Positions 46,928 through 57,956 of a DNA stretch of 64,000 nucleotides are shown one piece after another (position 1 is the stretch's first letter; each line of letters begins with the position of its first letter). Position numbers and translations under genes: made by a program. The notes under the pieces are model-generated. The model was not told the DNA's origin. It did no database searches and saw only the letters and a list, made by a program, of their open reading frames with translations. Origin of the DNA: Paraconiothyrium sp. Pb-2020 (taxonomy: Eukaryota; Ascomycota; Dothideomycetes; Pleosporales; Didymosphaeriaceae); the NCBI GenBank assembly GCA_022419385.1, contig JAJUBI010000001.1:5952001-6016000 (forward strand), written 5' to 3'.

Positions 46928-47395
46928 TGCAGCAAGTCAGGTTGATGTCAAAAAGTAGGGTGCGCCAAAATATTGTTCAATAAAACGTCTACAATAACGC
47001 TCTTCTTCTAGGAAATCATGTCTGTTTGTCCCAGGTATCGAGAACACAGCTGATCGTTTATCGAGTTGGGAATTGCATTAGCCGAGGTGCAGGCCGTTCA
47101 CCTGTCATCCTATCTTAGCACCTTGTTGGAACTCTTCGTAGTAGGCTGTCTTATACTTGCTAACGGGTTGGCGAGAAAGACGAAGTTTGTACATGAGATA
47201 GAAAAGTGGGTCGCTCTTTCATCAAATAGCGGTGCCCAGGGCCGGGGGAGGCAACAGCACGTGACACCCTGCTAGCGTGTTTTGACGCGTCGAGCTCAAG
47301 CTCCACTTTCGAGCGTCATTGCAGACAAAGCCTCCAACAGCTATCGCTCCTTTCGACAACAGCTCTGCTTGTGATTGCTTATACAGAAATAGAAA
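46928..47395. promoter_or_regulatory. Shared upstream region of thioesterase and SUB1
   Basis: 468 bases between two divergent starts. It has a CACGTGAC box near 47260 and GC-rich words just before the SUB1 leader. No gene was seen. Confidence 0.4.
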
Positions 47396-48023
47396 ATGTA
47401 CGCGAAACGCGGCCGAGGTGGTTTTCGAAGCGCGGGCAATGCCAAAAACGCTTTCAGCAAAAAGCGCTCCTCACCAGAAGAAGACGAACCTACTCTTCCA
47501 TCGAAGAAAGCAAAGGGTGACGCACAAGATGAGCCACTTGTTCCGCAGCTTGAAACCGACGACGACAAAAACCCTTTCGTTGCGGTCAGTACTGGCACTC
47601 TTCTCGCCATGTATACAGACGAAGGCAGAATGGACTGACAATGAACAGCTCAAAGCGAACGGCACCCGACGCGTCACCGTTAGCGATTTCAAGGGCCAAA
47701 CACTAGTCAGCATCCGGGAATACTACCAAGACAAGGAGAGTGGTGACATGAAACCGGGGAAGAAGGTGCGCTTGTTGCAACAATATCCACGAAGGGAGCT
47801 AACCATTGGCCTGTAGGGCATCTCGTTATCTATCGACCAGTACAACGCGTTCCTCGCCGCGGCACCGCTTCTCGAGTCCGTTCTCACCGAAAAAGAAGAG
47901 AAGGTTGTTCGACCTAATTACGACGGCGAGGTCCCACAGCCTGCTGAGGCTGAGGAGGGCAGCGACGACGAACAGGAAGGTGGCGCCAAAGGTGGAGACG
48001 GAGACGAAGATGACGAGGAGTAG
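47396..48023 (+). CDS. SUB1: Transcriptional coactivator Sub1/PC4
   Basis: Three exons, 47396-47584, 47649-47765 and 47817-48023, encode 170 residues. Sub1 binds single-stranded and melted promoter DNA and assists RNA polymerase II, and also III. The N-terminus is basic (MYAKRGRGGFRSAGNA) with an acidic Ser region. The PC4 domain is ANGTRRVTVSDFKGQTLVSI followed by REYYQDKESGDMKPGKKGIS across intron 2, then LSIDQYNAFLAAAPLLESVL. The tail is very acidic (GDEDDEE). The acceptor of intron 1 at 47648 is chosen by homology of the VAL-KANGTRRV join. A different donor/acceptor pair (GTACTG at 47591 with AG at 47630) would add a few residues in frame. Confidence 0.9.
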
Positions 48024-48638
48024 GACTCCAGTAGTAAAAAGTCCTTGCTTCAACGATACCAATGGGCTGGGCTTTAGAGCGTCCGGTTGGGTTTGAGATC
48101 CCCGCGTTTGGTCCGGATACACCCCGACATGCACGAAAACGACTTCGGAGCTGGCTATCTTACGGATGTATCAAATATGCATTGAACATCGAGGAACAAA
48201 GCGCAACTGAGGCGCACTGTCATGCTGTAAAGTCAGCAGGAGGAGCAGTGGGTAATAGTGGCGCGAGTGGCACGCAAGTTCACTAACACTCGCGAACTAC
48301 GCAAAACGCTCCACAATTCGAACGGCCATCGTCGGGCGGTCGAGTCACTATATGCGTATAAGACAAATATTATACTCCAGAGCGCGTCACTTTTGTGGTA
48401 TGGCTTATACACTCAACCGGGGTAATTTGTATTGACTTTGATTGGAATAACGCATCCACTCGTCGACCCATCCACAACCAAGCTACCAAGCAGAAAAGAA
48501 TATAGACAAAAGAATAGAAACTGTGCGAAAGGCAAAAGTGAAGACCTGTCACCATGGCAGATGCAAGATAAGATTATGTACAAAGAAATAGACACCCAGA
48601 CGTGGAAGGAGCACAATGAAGAGCACATATTAGACTTC
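48024..48638. other. Intergenic between convergent genes
   Basis: About 615 bases comprising two 3' regions. No coding region was recognised. Confidence 0.5.
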
Positions 48639-49910
48639 TCATGCGGTCGCTCCGGTGAGGGTAAGCGTGTAGTCAAGACCCTTGCTGACGGTGCTCGGGA
48701 TATTGAACGCATCATACACAATCAGTGAAGGAGTGTTCGCAACGACCACCATAGCCTCCTCATTGCTCGACACAGAAGCCGACGCCGAACCGCTCACAAA
48801 GTCGACATACCTCGTCGCACCCGTGCTAGTGTTGCGAATCGACAACGTCGCTGTGTACGAACCGCTGGTAGTGATCTTTGCCGTAACGGTGACAGTGCCG
48901 GATTTCTTCAGTGGAATAATGTTCGCGCCCATATATCGAGGCTGGCGCGCACTCTTGACCTTGTACACACCACTGCCCTGGGAATCGAGGTTGGCGTAGT
49001 TGAGCGAGTTCCGTTGAGCGAGGAAGACAGACTGCGCGGTTGGGTGGCCGATGTCAGCGAAGGCCATGCGGGCCCAGTAGCGCCCGATGACTTGTTGGAT
49101 CGTACCGCTCTTCAAGAGGCGAGCATACGTATGCAGCGGTGTCTCGTTGCTGTTCTTACTATACTGGGCGAAGCCCTGGTATATGGTGCTTTGTCCCAAG
49201 CCGGAGAAGTTGTCTGGGTTGTATGTCAGGTAAGACAGGAAGGGCCACTGCTCGTAGTAGTTGGCGGCACCGTCGACGAGGACAAGGTATGAGTTGCCGA
49301 TGATGGTGTTCAGATCGATCTCCGTGGCGCTTGTAGATTGTCCGTATTTCGAACGTGCAGTCACGCAGAGCGGCGACGTCTTGTAGGTATCGGCGACATA
49401 GTTCGCCACAGTCTCCCACCAGGCTCCAGTGTTTCCTTGGTCTACCCACGTCTTCGCGGCGTAGGTCAACCCGTGGCCGTATTCGTGAACAGTGACGCCG
49501 GGGACGGTGAGGTACGTGTTCACGACCTCGAGCCATGACATGCCGGCATCCGAATGCATGACACCAGCTGCATTGCCGCTCAGTGAGCTAACAGAGTAGA
49601 CATTGACTTTTTTGTATGGGCCGGCATCAGAGGCATCATTGAAAGACAACCCAGAGGACCGCCATCCTAAAGTGTCGACAAAGCAGGAATAGGCTGCCTC
49701 GAGCATATTGACAGTATTGGTGCCCGTCGTCCCAGTCGCGCCATAGACACGGAAATGCGGAGAGTCGGTATAGGAGCTCCCACCCGGGCCGATGCTCGGA
49801 TCTGCTGTGAACGTTGCAGGAGGTGCTGCCGCGGCCTGAACTGGTGTGCCCGCAGGAGCTGCATTAGCAACAGCCTGGAAAAGAGAAAGAGCCAAGGCTT
49901 GCTTGAACAT
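48639..49910 (-). CDS. Secreted DUF6055-type zinc metalloprotease-like protein
   Basis: A single exon of 423 residues. The N-terminus (MFKQALALSLFQAVANAAPA) is a signal peptide. The core shows SPHFRVYGATG, then VPGVTVHEYGHGLTYAAKTW with the zinc motif HEYGH at 142-146, and WWETVANYVADTY, where the downstream Glu may be the third ligand. FADIGHPTAQSVFLAQRNSLNY follows, and a beta-rich C-terminus carries the TVTAKITTSGSYTATLSI region. Bacterial and fungal relatives are annotated DUF6055. Proteolysis is inferred from the HEXXH motif, not shown. The protein is expected outside the cell. No introns. Confidence 0.87.
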   Translation of the reverse strand: MFKQALALSLFQAVANAAPAGTPVQAAAAPPATFTADPSIGPGGSSYTDSPHFRVYGATGTTGTNTVNMLEAAYSCFVDTLGWRSSGLSFNDASDAGPYKKVNVYSVSSLSGNAAGVMHSDAGMSWLEVVNTYLTVPGVTVHEYGHGLTYAAKTWVDQGNTGAWWETVANYVADTYKTSPLCVTARSKYGQSTSATEIDLNTIIGNSYLVLVDGAANYYEQWPFLSYLTYNPDNFSGLGQSTIYQGFAQYSKNSNETPLHTYARLLKSGTIQQVIGRYWARMAFADIGHPTAQSVFLAQRNSLNYANLDSQGSGVYKVKSARQPRYMGANIIPLKKSGTVTVTAKITTSGSYTATLSIRNTSTGATRYVDFVSGSASASVSSNEEAMVVVANTPSLIVYDAFNIPSTVSKGLDYTLTLTGATA

Positions 49911-52398
49911 TTTGTACGACCTGCGCTATTTGCTGGAAAGAAAGAATGGAGTTGAAAAGATGATGCGCCGTGCCCTCCGAGTCGCGAGGCTAGCCGTCTG
50001 TTCAAATACTCTATCGGAAGAAACCCAACATCCTTCTACACCAGCGTGGGCCATGCCAATCTTGCCGAAATTGTACAAGGAAGAACTAATAGCCATGCTC
50101 TGAATCGAGGGTGTTGCTATAGCATGGAATAGACGAGGCCAAGGTGGGCCAAGCGCAGCTAGAACGTGTTCAGTAGCCGGCAGGACCTGAGTAGGAGTGT
50201 TCGAAACATGTTTAGTGGCTAGTGAGCTGCAATGGACGGAATTTTTGGGGTGTAGTAGAGTCGGAAAATTCAAGGAGGGCGGGGAACGGACAAAAGTGGG
50301 AACGTTTCAGCCACGATCCAATGGAAGTGTGTGGTAGTTGCGCTAGCATATACAGGGTGTTTCTCAGTTCGCATAATCTATAGATGATATCGAATCATGA
50401 TTTCGTGATCCTGGGTAAGGTCTGGGTGCTGGTGGCGCACATTACCAATGATAACGCGGCAATAACCACTGTATGGCCCAATCCGGCTTCGCGGTCGCGT
50501 TCAACCTTCCTTCTACGAGAGGGACATATTGGTATTAATAAGGGTTTTCTGAGACGACATTGTTTAGCTACCGTTGCAACATCTACATTTCGTCGGCGAT
50601 TTGTTCTTACCTAGGGGGGATTATATACTCGTGGAAGAATCAATGTCCGTCCCAACAGTTGAGATGCGCTTTTGGAATCTGCTAATTGAAAGACGCACGA
50701 CAGCAGCTAAGGGTGCGCAAAAAACACATCTCAAGACGCTCTTAAATCTTAAAAAGGAGCCCCCATCCTGATATTGCACCCCTAGCACGCATACAGATTT
50801 GACCAGAATGTGTCAGCAATAGTAGCTCGAAAAGAGCTTGTTGTAGAGGCCCCAGATGAAAATCTCAGGGTTGTCTCTATTGTAGGGTCAGAGATTTGTC
50901 ACGTATGCATATGAGGTGCCATGGCAAGTAGAATGAATGCAATCGACGCACCGTGATCACCTGCGTGGCAGCCGTAGTACTTTGGCATACATATCGGAGA
51001 TCGTTCTGCCCATTTCTTTGATTGTCTTTGCAAGGGATCACCTGGTCACTGCACTGTCTGGAGATTTTGCTTCGTATAGTCAGAGTGTGGAGGAATTCTA
51101 CAGCAATATTTCGCTGAATGGTGGTTATCTTCTATCACTAAAAATATATATATATATATATACTAGTCCTTGCCTTGTTTTACTCTTTCAATTTGACTAG
51201 TCGTTGACATTCGTATCAAGGTCTAGCTGACCCCTTCCATTTGGTGCTGGCGCAGTTATAATATATCCAGAGATTCGTTTCGCCTTCCTTATAAACCGAG
51301 TCAGCATTGTATCTGGCAGCGCATCTCGTCTGGCAACCCGATCCTCAATGCCGAAAGCGAGAGCCTTGTCTCCACGCGTAGAGCCGCGCCCTCACACTAC
51401 AGGAAGAGAACTATAATGCACTCCGGTGTGGATTTGATCATTTTTCACGTTGGATAGTCCGGCTTGGGAATATGGATACTAACGCTGATAGTAGCACGAT
51501 AAGGAAAGCTTCCTCAGTACTAAAGTATACAAACGTCGATCTAGGAGACATGCCAAATCCAAGTGCCGAACGATCTGCCTCCTTCAAAAGGTCTGATAAC
51601 TCTCTTGTAATAGGCTAACTTCCGGTTTTGTTGAAAGAGGCTGTAATGATGACCTGGTAGTGGCATCTCCGTTGAAAGACATCTCCTTTCGGCGTATGGA
51701 CTTGACAAATTTAATGTTGTGGCATCCTTTAGGCGGCGATGACTACTTGGGTGCCCCAGGTCATGATCTTGACCGTCAGCATGAACGAGGAGCATATATG
51801 ATGATCAAAGTGTTCATTTATTCTTACACGTGAGGGCCAAGACCACAATGGGATGTTAGACTGCGCCTGCACTCCCGATTCTGCTTTCGGATGGTGCACG
51901 AGCTTCCGTGACTGTGCTCTGTTCATCCATTCTGGGCGTAGCGAGATTGGCTACCTAGGTAAACAATGAGGGAGGTTGCACGATTCGGATAGCCAGCTTG
52001 GGGTCGCAAGGCCACCATAACTGAAAGCATGACGGAAAGTGCGTAGGATCGATTACGTGCTAGAAAAGGAAAATGGGCAACAACTCCAGGAATTCGTGCA
52101 TGACGTGCTCATTTTACAGAACACTTAGCGGAGAGAATGTTTCAAATTAATATATTTTCAGAAGAACAGTGTCATAATAAAGTAAATGGTATCTAGCGAT
52201 GAAACGAGGCGCTCGTCGTAATAGTCGTACAAGCCAGAAGGTCCAGTGCGAGGATGTATGCCCAGAAGCATCGCAAGGCGTGTGAAAGGAGCGCGCCAAG
52301 TCTATAGTAGCGACGACGTGCCCGAAGTGCTCATCAACAGGTGCAGTCGTCCAAAAACCCGCATGTCGTGATATCGTACAGAATCCTCCCCGTCATTC
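49911..52398. other. 2.5 kb intergenic region
   Basis: It contains the upstream region of the metalloprotease gene and a (TA)n microsatellite at 51144-51162. No gene was recognised. Frames such as 50384-50614 (plus) and 51541-51795 (minus) have no domain, signal or conserved look. Confidence 0.5.
51144..51162. repeat. (TA)n microsatellite
   Basis: A run of about nine AT/TA dinucleotides in AT-rich DNA. Of no coding significance. Confidence 0.9.
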
Positions 52399-52689
52399 TT
52401 AGACCCAGAGCAACACCCCCAATCCGAGAGCACCGAGCTCGAGCACGAGGTTTGACGTTAACATAGTTGCTGCGCTGTCTGTTTTGTTGCCTTTGCTGCT
52501 TGAGCTGCCGGTTTTGCTCTTAGGTTCACGAGCTTCGAGGATGAGGCCAGCCGCACGAGCGTCGACTTCAGGTGCGAGGGATGGTGCATCGCTGAGCACC
52601 TCTGGTAATGCTTCTGGCTGGGTGACGGGCGCGGGGTTGGCTAGTGTAACCGCAGCGAAGAGGATGGTGGTAGCTGTCGCGACTCTCAT
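52399..52689 (-). CDS. Small secreted GPI-anchor-type protein
   Basis: A single exon of 96 residues. A signal peptide (MRVATATTILFAAVTLANP) is followed by a Pro/Glu/Ala-rich acidic middle and a Ser/Lys/Gly stretch (KTGSSSSKGNKTDSAA). The C-terminal hydrophobic tail is LVLELGALGLGVLLWV, the layout of a GPI-anchored cell-surface protein. The likely attachment site is in the GNKTDSAA region. No cysteines, so it is not a typical effector. The function is unknown. The long empty flanks on both sides make it an isolated gene. Confidence 0.7.
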   Translation of the reverse strand: MRVATATTILFAAVTLANPAPVTQPEALPEVLSDAPSLAPEVDARAAGLILEAREPKSKTGSSSSKGNKTDSAATMLTSNLVLELGALGLGVLLWV

Positions 52690-54470
52690 TTTGGAAATCT
52701 AGAGTAGATGGAGTTGCTGGACTAAGATCAAAAATACTTTGGGGTTCTCTGGGAGACTTGATGGTGGTGAAATATTCAGTGGACCAAGTTAAGCTTGGAA
52801 GCGTACCATAGGTACGTTCTTATAGGGAAGCTATGACTTCAGCTCCTCGGGTCACAACCAGGCAGTGCATCGCTGTAGGCGAAAATTCGCCGTATGTGTA
52901 AAGATCGTTGACATAGCCAACACATAGTCAGGCAAGATCAGGTATTAGCTCGCATATCGAGTCGCCTGCGCAGTGACGTCGACGATTTCTGGCCAATCAG
53001 AATCCATTGATCATGGGGCTGTGAGCTTGGCGCAATTTAGCAGACTTGGCATATCACTCCCGCTTGGTCAATCTTCCTTCGCCTGAAGCTTGATGACAAC
53101 ACAAGCCTGGAAGAATTTCGAGGTATAGCGTCTGTCCATGAAACGGTAATGAGCGGAGGTTCGAAAGTGTAGTTGCACCACCATGACCTCAAGATAGCTC
53201 CATCGAGTCGAGCCGCTCCAAAAGGCCTGCTCATGGACTGTTCGCCACCTCTTAGGAAATTGGTAACTGCTTGTTTGCTTTCGTTAATTCGTATTGAGAA
53301 AAACGCTGATGCATGTTTCTCTAGCTTCCAAGACCGATAATACTATGATCAACTCTCACGACCCATAATTAAGGTCCCCTACTACACTAACTAGTTTTTG
53401 AGGAAGATTATGGCCACTGCTGTGTTCTAAGCATGTCTCTAGATTCAGAAAGCGATAGGCTTTCAGATTAAATGCACAGTGAGTTTAGTAATTAACGTCC
53501 CGCCAGCGGATTCCACCTCGTCAGAGCAGGGGGTGATGATGACTACCTTGCCTAGGTAGAGCTCTGTCTCTGGTCTAGGTGTCATCATCCGCCTGAAATC
53601 ATGATCTTGAAAAGTTTCATGTTTCCAGTGTGCCATGTCTCGTTGCCAGGTATTTCGTGCGAGTTCTCGATCTAGTTGAGGGCGCACCGACTAGCGATCC
53701 GCGATTGAATCCTGCGAATCCCCTAGCTGGGACCACGGAACTCGCTGCTGTCAGCTAAGATACGATCGCATACCCTCCCAAGCCTTGAGAAGCGAACTTG
53801 ACTTATAGCTTGCTTTTTCCGGTGCAACGTTAGCAAACTGCGCTTCGCGTATTATTACCGTCAAACTCTCGTCGCTTCTCGGAAACTCTTGGAATCCTGA
53901 GATGGTTGCGCGCGGACGCGAGTAAGGTTTGCATCGAGGAGATGCATCACTTATTAGTGATCACGACCATCTCTAGACCACTAGAAAGATAGCTCGAGTG
54001 GAAACCTGATCAGATCGAGCCACTCGTTCACCAGTCGCGTGGCATGTCATCTCTGTTCGCTATGGTTCGAGATCCGGTCAGATGGGCCATGCGATCGTGC
54101 CCGAAGCGATCCATATCTCGTGACTATGATTCGTCAATCGATGCGTGTCTAGGAACCAGTAATGATAGTCTAAGTCATAGCTGCCGGCGATGACATGAAG
54201 CTATACAGAAAAGATCGTGTGGGTGATCGCGTGGGTGGGGGCTCGTTTCCGCTTGCCGCTTTCAGTGCCCCACATCCTCGCCTGCACTAGTAGGCTATCC
54301 AACCCTTCTCTTCATTGCACTTTCTTTCCGCAATGCGACTCAGTGAGCTCCATCATCTTCTTGTCCTCATTCGGTATTAATGCTCTAGCACGAGATATAC
54401 TGAGCTCGAGCCGTCTTTCGTCAACGCTGCAACCGAAATCTAGTACTCAAAAGGCTCACCTTTGATCAAA
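52690..54470. other. 1.8 kb intergenic region
   Basis: No supported gene. Short frames at 53037-53234 and 53463-53687 (minus) and 54217-54465 (plus) show no features. Several GATC-rich words occur around 53940-54110. Confidence 0.45.
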
Positions 54471-54890
54471 ATGCAATCTCAGAAGCACAGCATGCCGCAC
54501 GGGGAGAACTTGCAGTATACGACGTGGAAGTAAGATATATTGGCTTATCATGTGACTGTTTCATCAAAGTCATATTAGCCAGATCTTGCTGATCTCAGCC
54601 GTTATTGGTACCATTCAAATACCACGCAACACACGGAGCGAAAGCTCCTCGAATATATTGGTGCCGGACCGATGGATCGTAGGGGATATGCAAAGATGAC
54701 CTACGTGGTTCATGGGCTCGCAGCGAGGCTTTGCTTTCCTCCCCCTGTGTGCACCTTAACCAAGCCCACTGTCGCTAACAAGAACAAAAACGATGGCTCC
54801 ATACTTCTTGCTTCTGTGGGGAACTTGGGTATCTCTTTCTCTGGGCCATGGCATGGTTTACGACATCTGGGCCAACGGGCACCGCTATAA
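54471..54890 (+). CDS. Possible small spliced gene upstream of the LPMO
   Basis: An ATG with AAA context starts MQSQKHSMPHGENLQYTTW. A GTAAGA donor after 54529 and a GATCTCAG acceptor at 54598 join it to RYWYHSNTTQHTERKLLEYI, and the frame stays open to 54890, giving 116 residues. The peptide looks coding in its first 60 residues and less so after. The end overlaps the LPMO start in another frame, so a further intron or a different stop is likely. It might also be an upstream frame in the LPMO leader. I do not recognise the protein. Confidence 0.25.
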
Positions 54891-55633
54891 CGGATGGAAC
54901 GCGAACGGCGACCTGAAGGCTTATCCATCGGATACGCCAGCCTGGTATACCACTAACGTTGGTGGAGGCCCTCTTCACCCTTCCGATGCGAACCAACCGC
55001 AAATTATTTGTGCGAAAGGCGGTTTGAATGCCAACATCAGTGCTCCGGTAGCCGCTGGCGCCGATGTGCGGCTACGGTGGTGGATGGTTGACCAGGCATG
55101 GCCAGTAGGACATCATGGACCTATACTCAGCTATTTAGCTTCTTGCAATGGCCCTTGTGCGAGTGCCAATATGACATCGTTGAAGTTCGTCAAGCTTGAG
55201 GACCGCGGATGGATCAATAGCTCGACCTACCAGGAAGGGTACTGGGCTACTGATGATTTAATTGCAAATAATGGCACTTGGTACGCCGCAATGCAACGTC
55301 TTTTACTGTTCTCTCGCTAATGATATTGTGCACAGGACTGTGCGAATTCCACCGAAACTTTCGCCTGGCGAATATGTACTTCGTCACGAAATCATCGCAC
55401 TACACGTTGCATTCACGAGTACGGGTCCATACTCTCTTGACGGGGCAGAGTTCTACCCTCAGTGTGTGAGCTTGAAAGTCGAAGGCTCTGGGACGAAGGC
55501 TATCACCGGCGGTGTCGATGCGAAGACATTATACAAGGGAGACGAACCTGGTTTGACACTCAACATCCACACAGCACCTGATCATTCGGGGTACGTCATG
55601 CCGGGGCCGCCCATTTGGACAGACGCCAATTGA
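54793..55633 (+). CDS. AA9 lytic polysaccharide monooxygenase
   Basis: Two exons, 54793-55280 and 55336-55633, encode 261 residues. The signal peptide MAPYFLLLWGTWVSLSLG ends just before His19, which becomes the N-terminal copper-binding His of the mature enzyme (HGMVYDIWANG). The second histidine lies in GHHGPILSYLASC (about 107) and the axial Tyr in EFYPQCVSLKV. EYVLRHEIIALH is the other family landmark. The enzyme oxidatively cleaves cellulose or related beta-glucans using copper and peroxide/oxygen, outside the cell. There is no cellulose-binding module at the C-terminus. The 55-nt intron splits the W of NNGTWTVRIP. Confidence 0.94.
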
Positions 55634-56065
55634 GGGCGGCTGCCTTTGTGCTCGCTTATCTGTCCGATAGAGAATCATCGGGCCAAGCCGCGCAAGCTTT
55701 CTCTTCTTTAGTTTCGAGAGATGTTCACTTGAAATCTCCCCCGCTCCGTGAGTCTTGTTTGTACACTAGCATTCGCGTACATGGAAATCTTTCACCCAAT
55801 CCACCAACGAATTAATATCTCATTGAAAAAGCTATATGTGTCCTAACGGCACGAAACATTGAAGTCAACACCCGAACTTGCAACATCCAGAGACAGCAGC
55901 ACGTGACATTGTTGCCTGTGAGGCCGCTTACCAGCCCGGTCTTCGTTTAGGCTTATTCCCGAAGCAAAACTTCTTATCGAGCTCTATAAGAAGCGTATCC
56001 CATCACCCAACAACGCTGTCTCGGAGCACTATTTGGTCATTTTTCCCGTACTCGTATAGGTCAAC
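55634..56065. other. Intergenic, upstream of the iminopeptidase
   Basis: 430 bases with no gene seen. It presumably contains the LPMO 3' region and the promoter of the next gene. Confidence 0.5.
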
Positions 56066-57219
56066 ATGTCATCAAAGACAGGATATTCGCACGAAGACGC
56101 GTTCGATGGCGGCTATCTGCAAGTCAGTGATCTTCATACTGTCCATTACTATCAACATGGCAAGAAAGACGGAAAGCCAGGTAGGTCTTCCAAGTCGTCC
56201 AAGTAGGAGGAACTTTGGTGAACACATTGATCCCGTGGCTGACAACGTACAGTCATATTCGTTCACGGTGGGCCCGGATCGAAAGGCTGCAGCAAACAAA
56301 ACACTGTCTTCTTCGATCCCGCAATCTATCGCGTTGTTCTGCTAGACCAACGTGGTACAGGGTTGTCTACCCCGCGCGGCGAGATACGCGAAAATACCAC
56401 ACAAGCTCTCGTGTCTGACATTGAGGCCTTGCGCAAACATGTCGGTGTTGAGAAATGGCACATGGTTTTTGGAGGCTCATGGGGTTCTGCGTTAAGTCTT
56501 GCCTATGCTCAGACGCATCCTGAGAGCTGCGGCTCACTGGTCATTCGCGGGGTCTTTTTGGGAACAAAAGAAGAGAACGATCGTCATGCGCTTTCCACTT
56601 CGATGATCTTTCCGGAGATCTATGATCGCTTTCAGGGCTTCATTTCGCCGGAGAAAAGAGGAAACATCGCAGCAGCTTATCACGAGCTACTCACATCGAA
56701 AGATCCGGAGGTCGCGCGCAAAGCGGCGTATGAGTGGGACAGACCAGAAACCACTTTTGCGACTGTTCAGGAAGAGCGCGATGACGATGAAGTTGAGGAC
56801 ATTCTGAAAGAACAGGTGGAGCAAATGACCTCTGCCATCATTTGCACTCATTATATGATGCATGGGTGCTTCCTGGGACCTACTGAGCTGCTAGACGGGT
56901 GTCAGAAGATCCAGCATATTCCGAGTGAGTTGTGATATACTTTTTATGCCAATCATAGGCTAACATTACTCAGCACGCATCGCACAAGGACGTCTAGACT
57001 TCATTTGTCCTCCGAGGGCGGCGTATGAGATCCATAAGCGCTTACCCAACAGTGAGTTGCATTGGCTGGAGAAAGCCGGTCACTCAGCTTTGGTAAGTGA
57101 CCTGACTAATATGTCGTCGTGCATAATTGGCTAATATTAGTCGGTAGGAGCCAGATACCTTGAGCAAACTGATTGACATCTGTGATGAGCTTGGACAACA
57201 GGATCTCCACCTACAATGA
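56066..57219 (+). CDS. Proline iminopeptidase (alpha/beta hydrolase)
   Basis: Four exons, 56066-56180, 56253-56924, 56974-57092 and 57148-57219, encode 325 residues, the usual size. Peptidase family S33: it removes N-terminal proline from peptides in the cytosol. Seen: GGYLQVSDLHTVHYYQHG, the oxyanion-hole HGGPGSKGCSKQNTVFFDP formed across intron 1, and LLDQRGTGLSTP. The nucleophile elbow is FGGSWGSALSLAYA (Ser114), with acid GRLDFICPP (Asp271) and base KAGHSAL (His299), both in exon 3. The Glu-rich cap and THYMMHGCF of the family are present. The extra Lys in HGGPGSKGC is slightly unusual. The last intron has a second possible acceptor at 57140, but AG at 57147 keeps the frame. Confidence 0.94.
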
Positions 57220-57956
57220 ACCTAGATCAAAAGTTTGATATGGAACATTTGATCAGAATTTTAGCAAAAAAGCGGCTTTATCAATCAAAACACGGATGTC
57301 TTGACGTTAGCTTAATACCCAGATAATTTGATTGTGATTGTGGAAACAAACTGCATGTGTAACTGTCATATCTTCCCTCCTGTCCGTCTTCGATCATATC
57401 TTTCAGGTACCCCGATTCTGTCAAAGTGTCACATGTGGTTCTATGCAAAATGCCATACATCGCCATCAGTAGCCCATTGTTTTGCCCCAGCTTTCTCGTT
57501 AGAGGCGATTTTATGTAATCCGAGCGGGTAACATAGGAGTGGAAGAAGTAAAATAGGACTAGTAGCTAATTATATATCTGCTGATAGTCAAGAATCTCCA
57601 CTGTGTTCCCGTAAGAGGTGGCTAGAGACCTTGTAGAGAGCACCGATATTGGTGGTATGGTACGACAAGAATTGCAAAACAAATTTCATTAAGGCAAAAG
57701 CCGGGGGCATGAAAACAAATCTCTTACTCCTAGCAGATCTCATTGTGTCTGTTGAAAACAGTTTGCATGCACAGCCGTGCAGTATACCTCATGTCAAATG
57801 CCATATACTTTCCTCCGTTGCCCCTCCATATGCATTCCTTTCGCATTTCCCAATTCTGCAAACCGTCCCATGCTGCCTTCGACATCAAGCCCAATGCCAT
57901 CATAGAAAGGGATTTATCCTTCATGATCAATAAGGCGCAGTAGTATTATACCGCGC
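57220..57956. other. Intergenic with weak internal duplication
   Basis: About 740 bases. Segments near 57330-57460 and 57740-57870 share words in order (ATTGTG, CTGCATG/TTGCATG, CATATCTTCC/CATATACTTTCC, ATTCTG, AAATGCCATA) and may be a diverged tandem duplication. No gene was supported. Confidence 0.35.
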
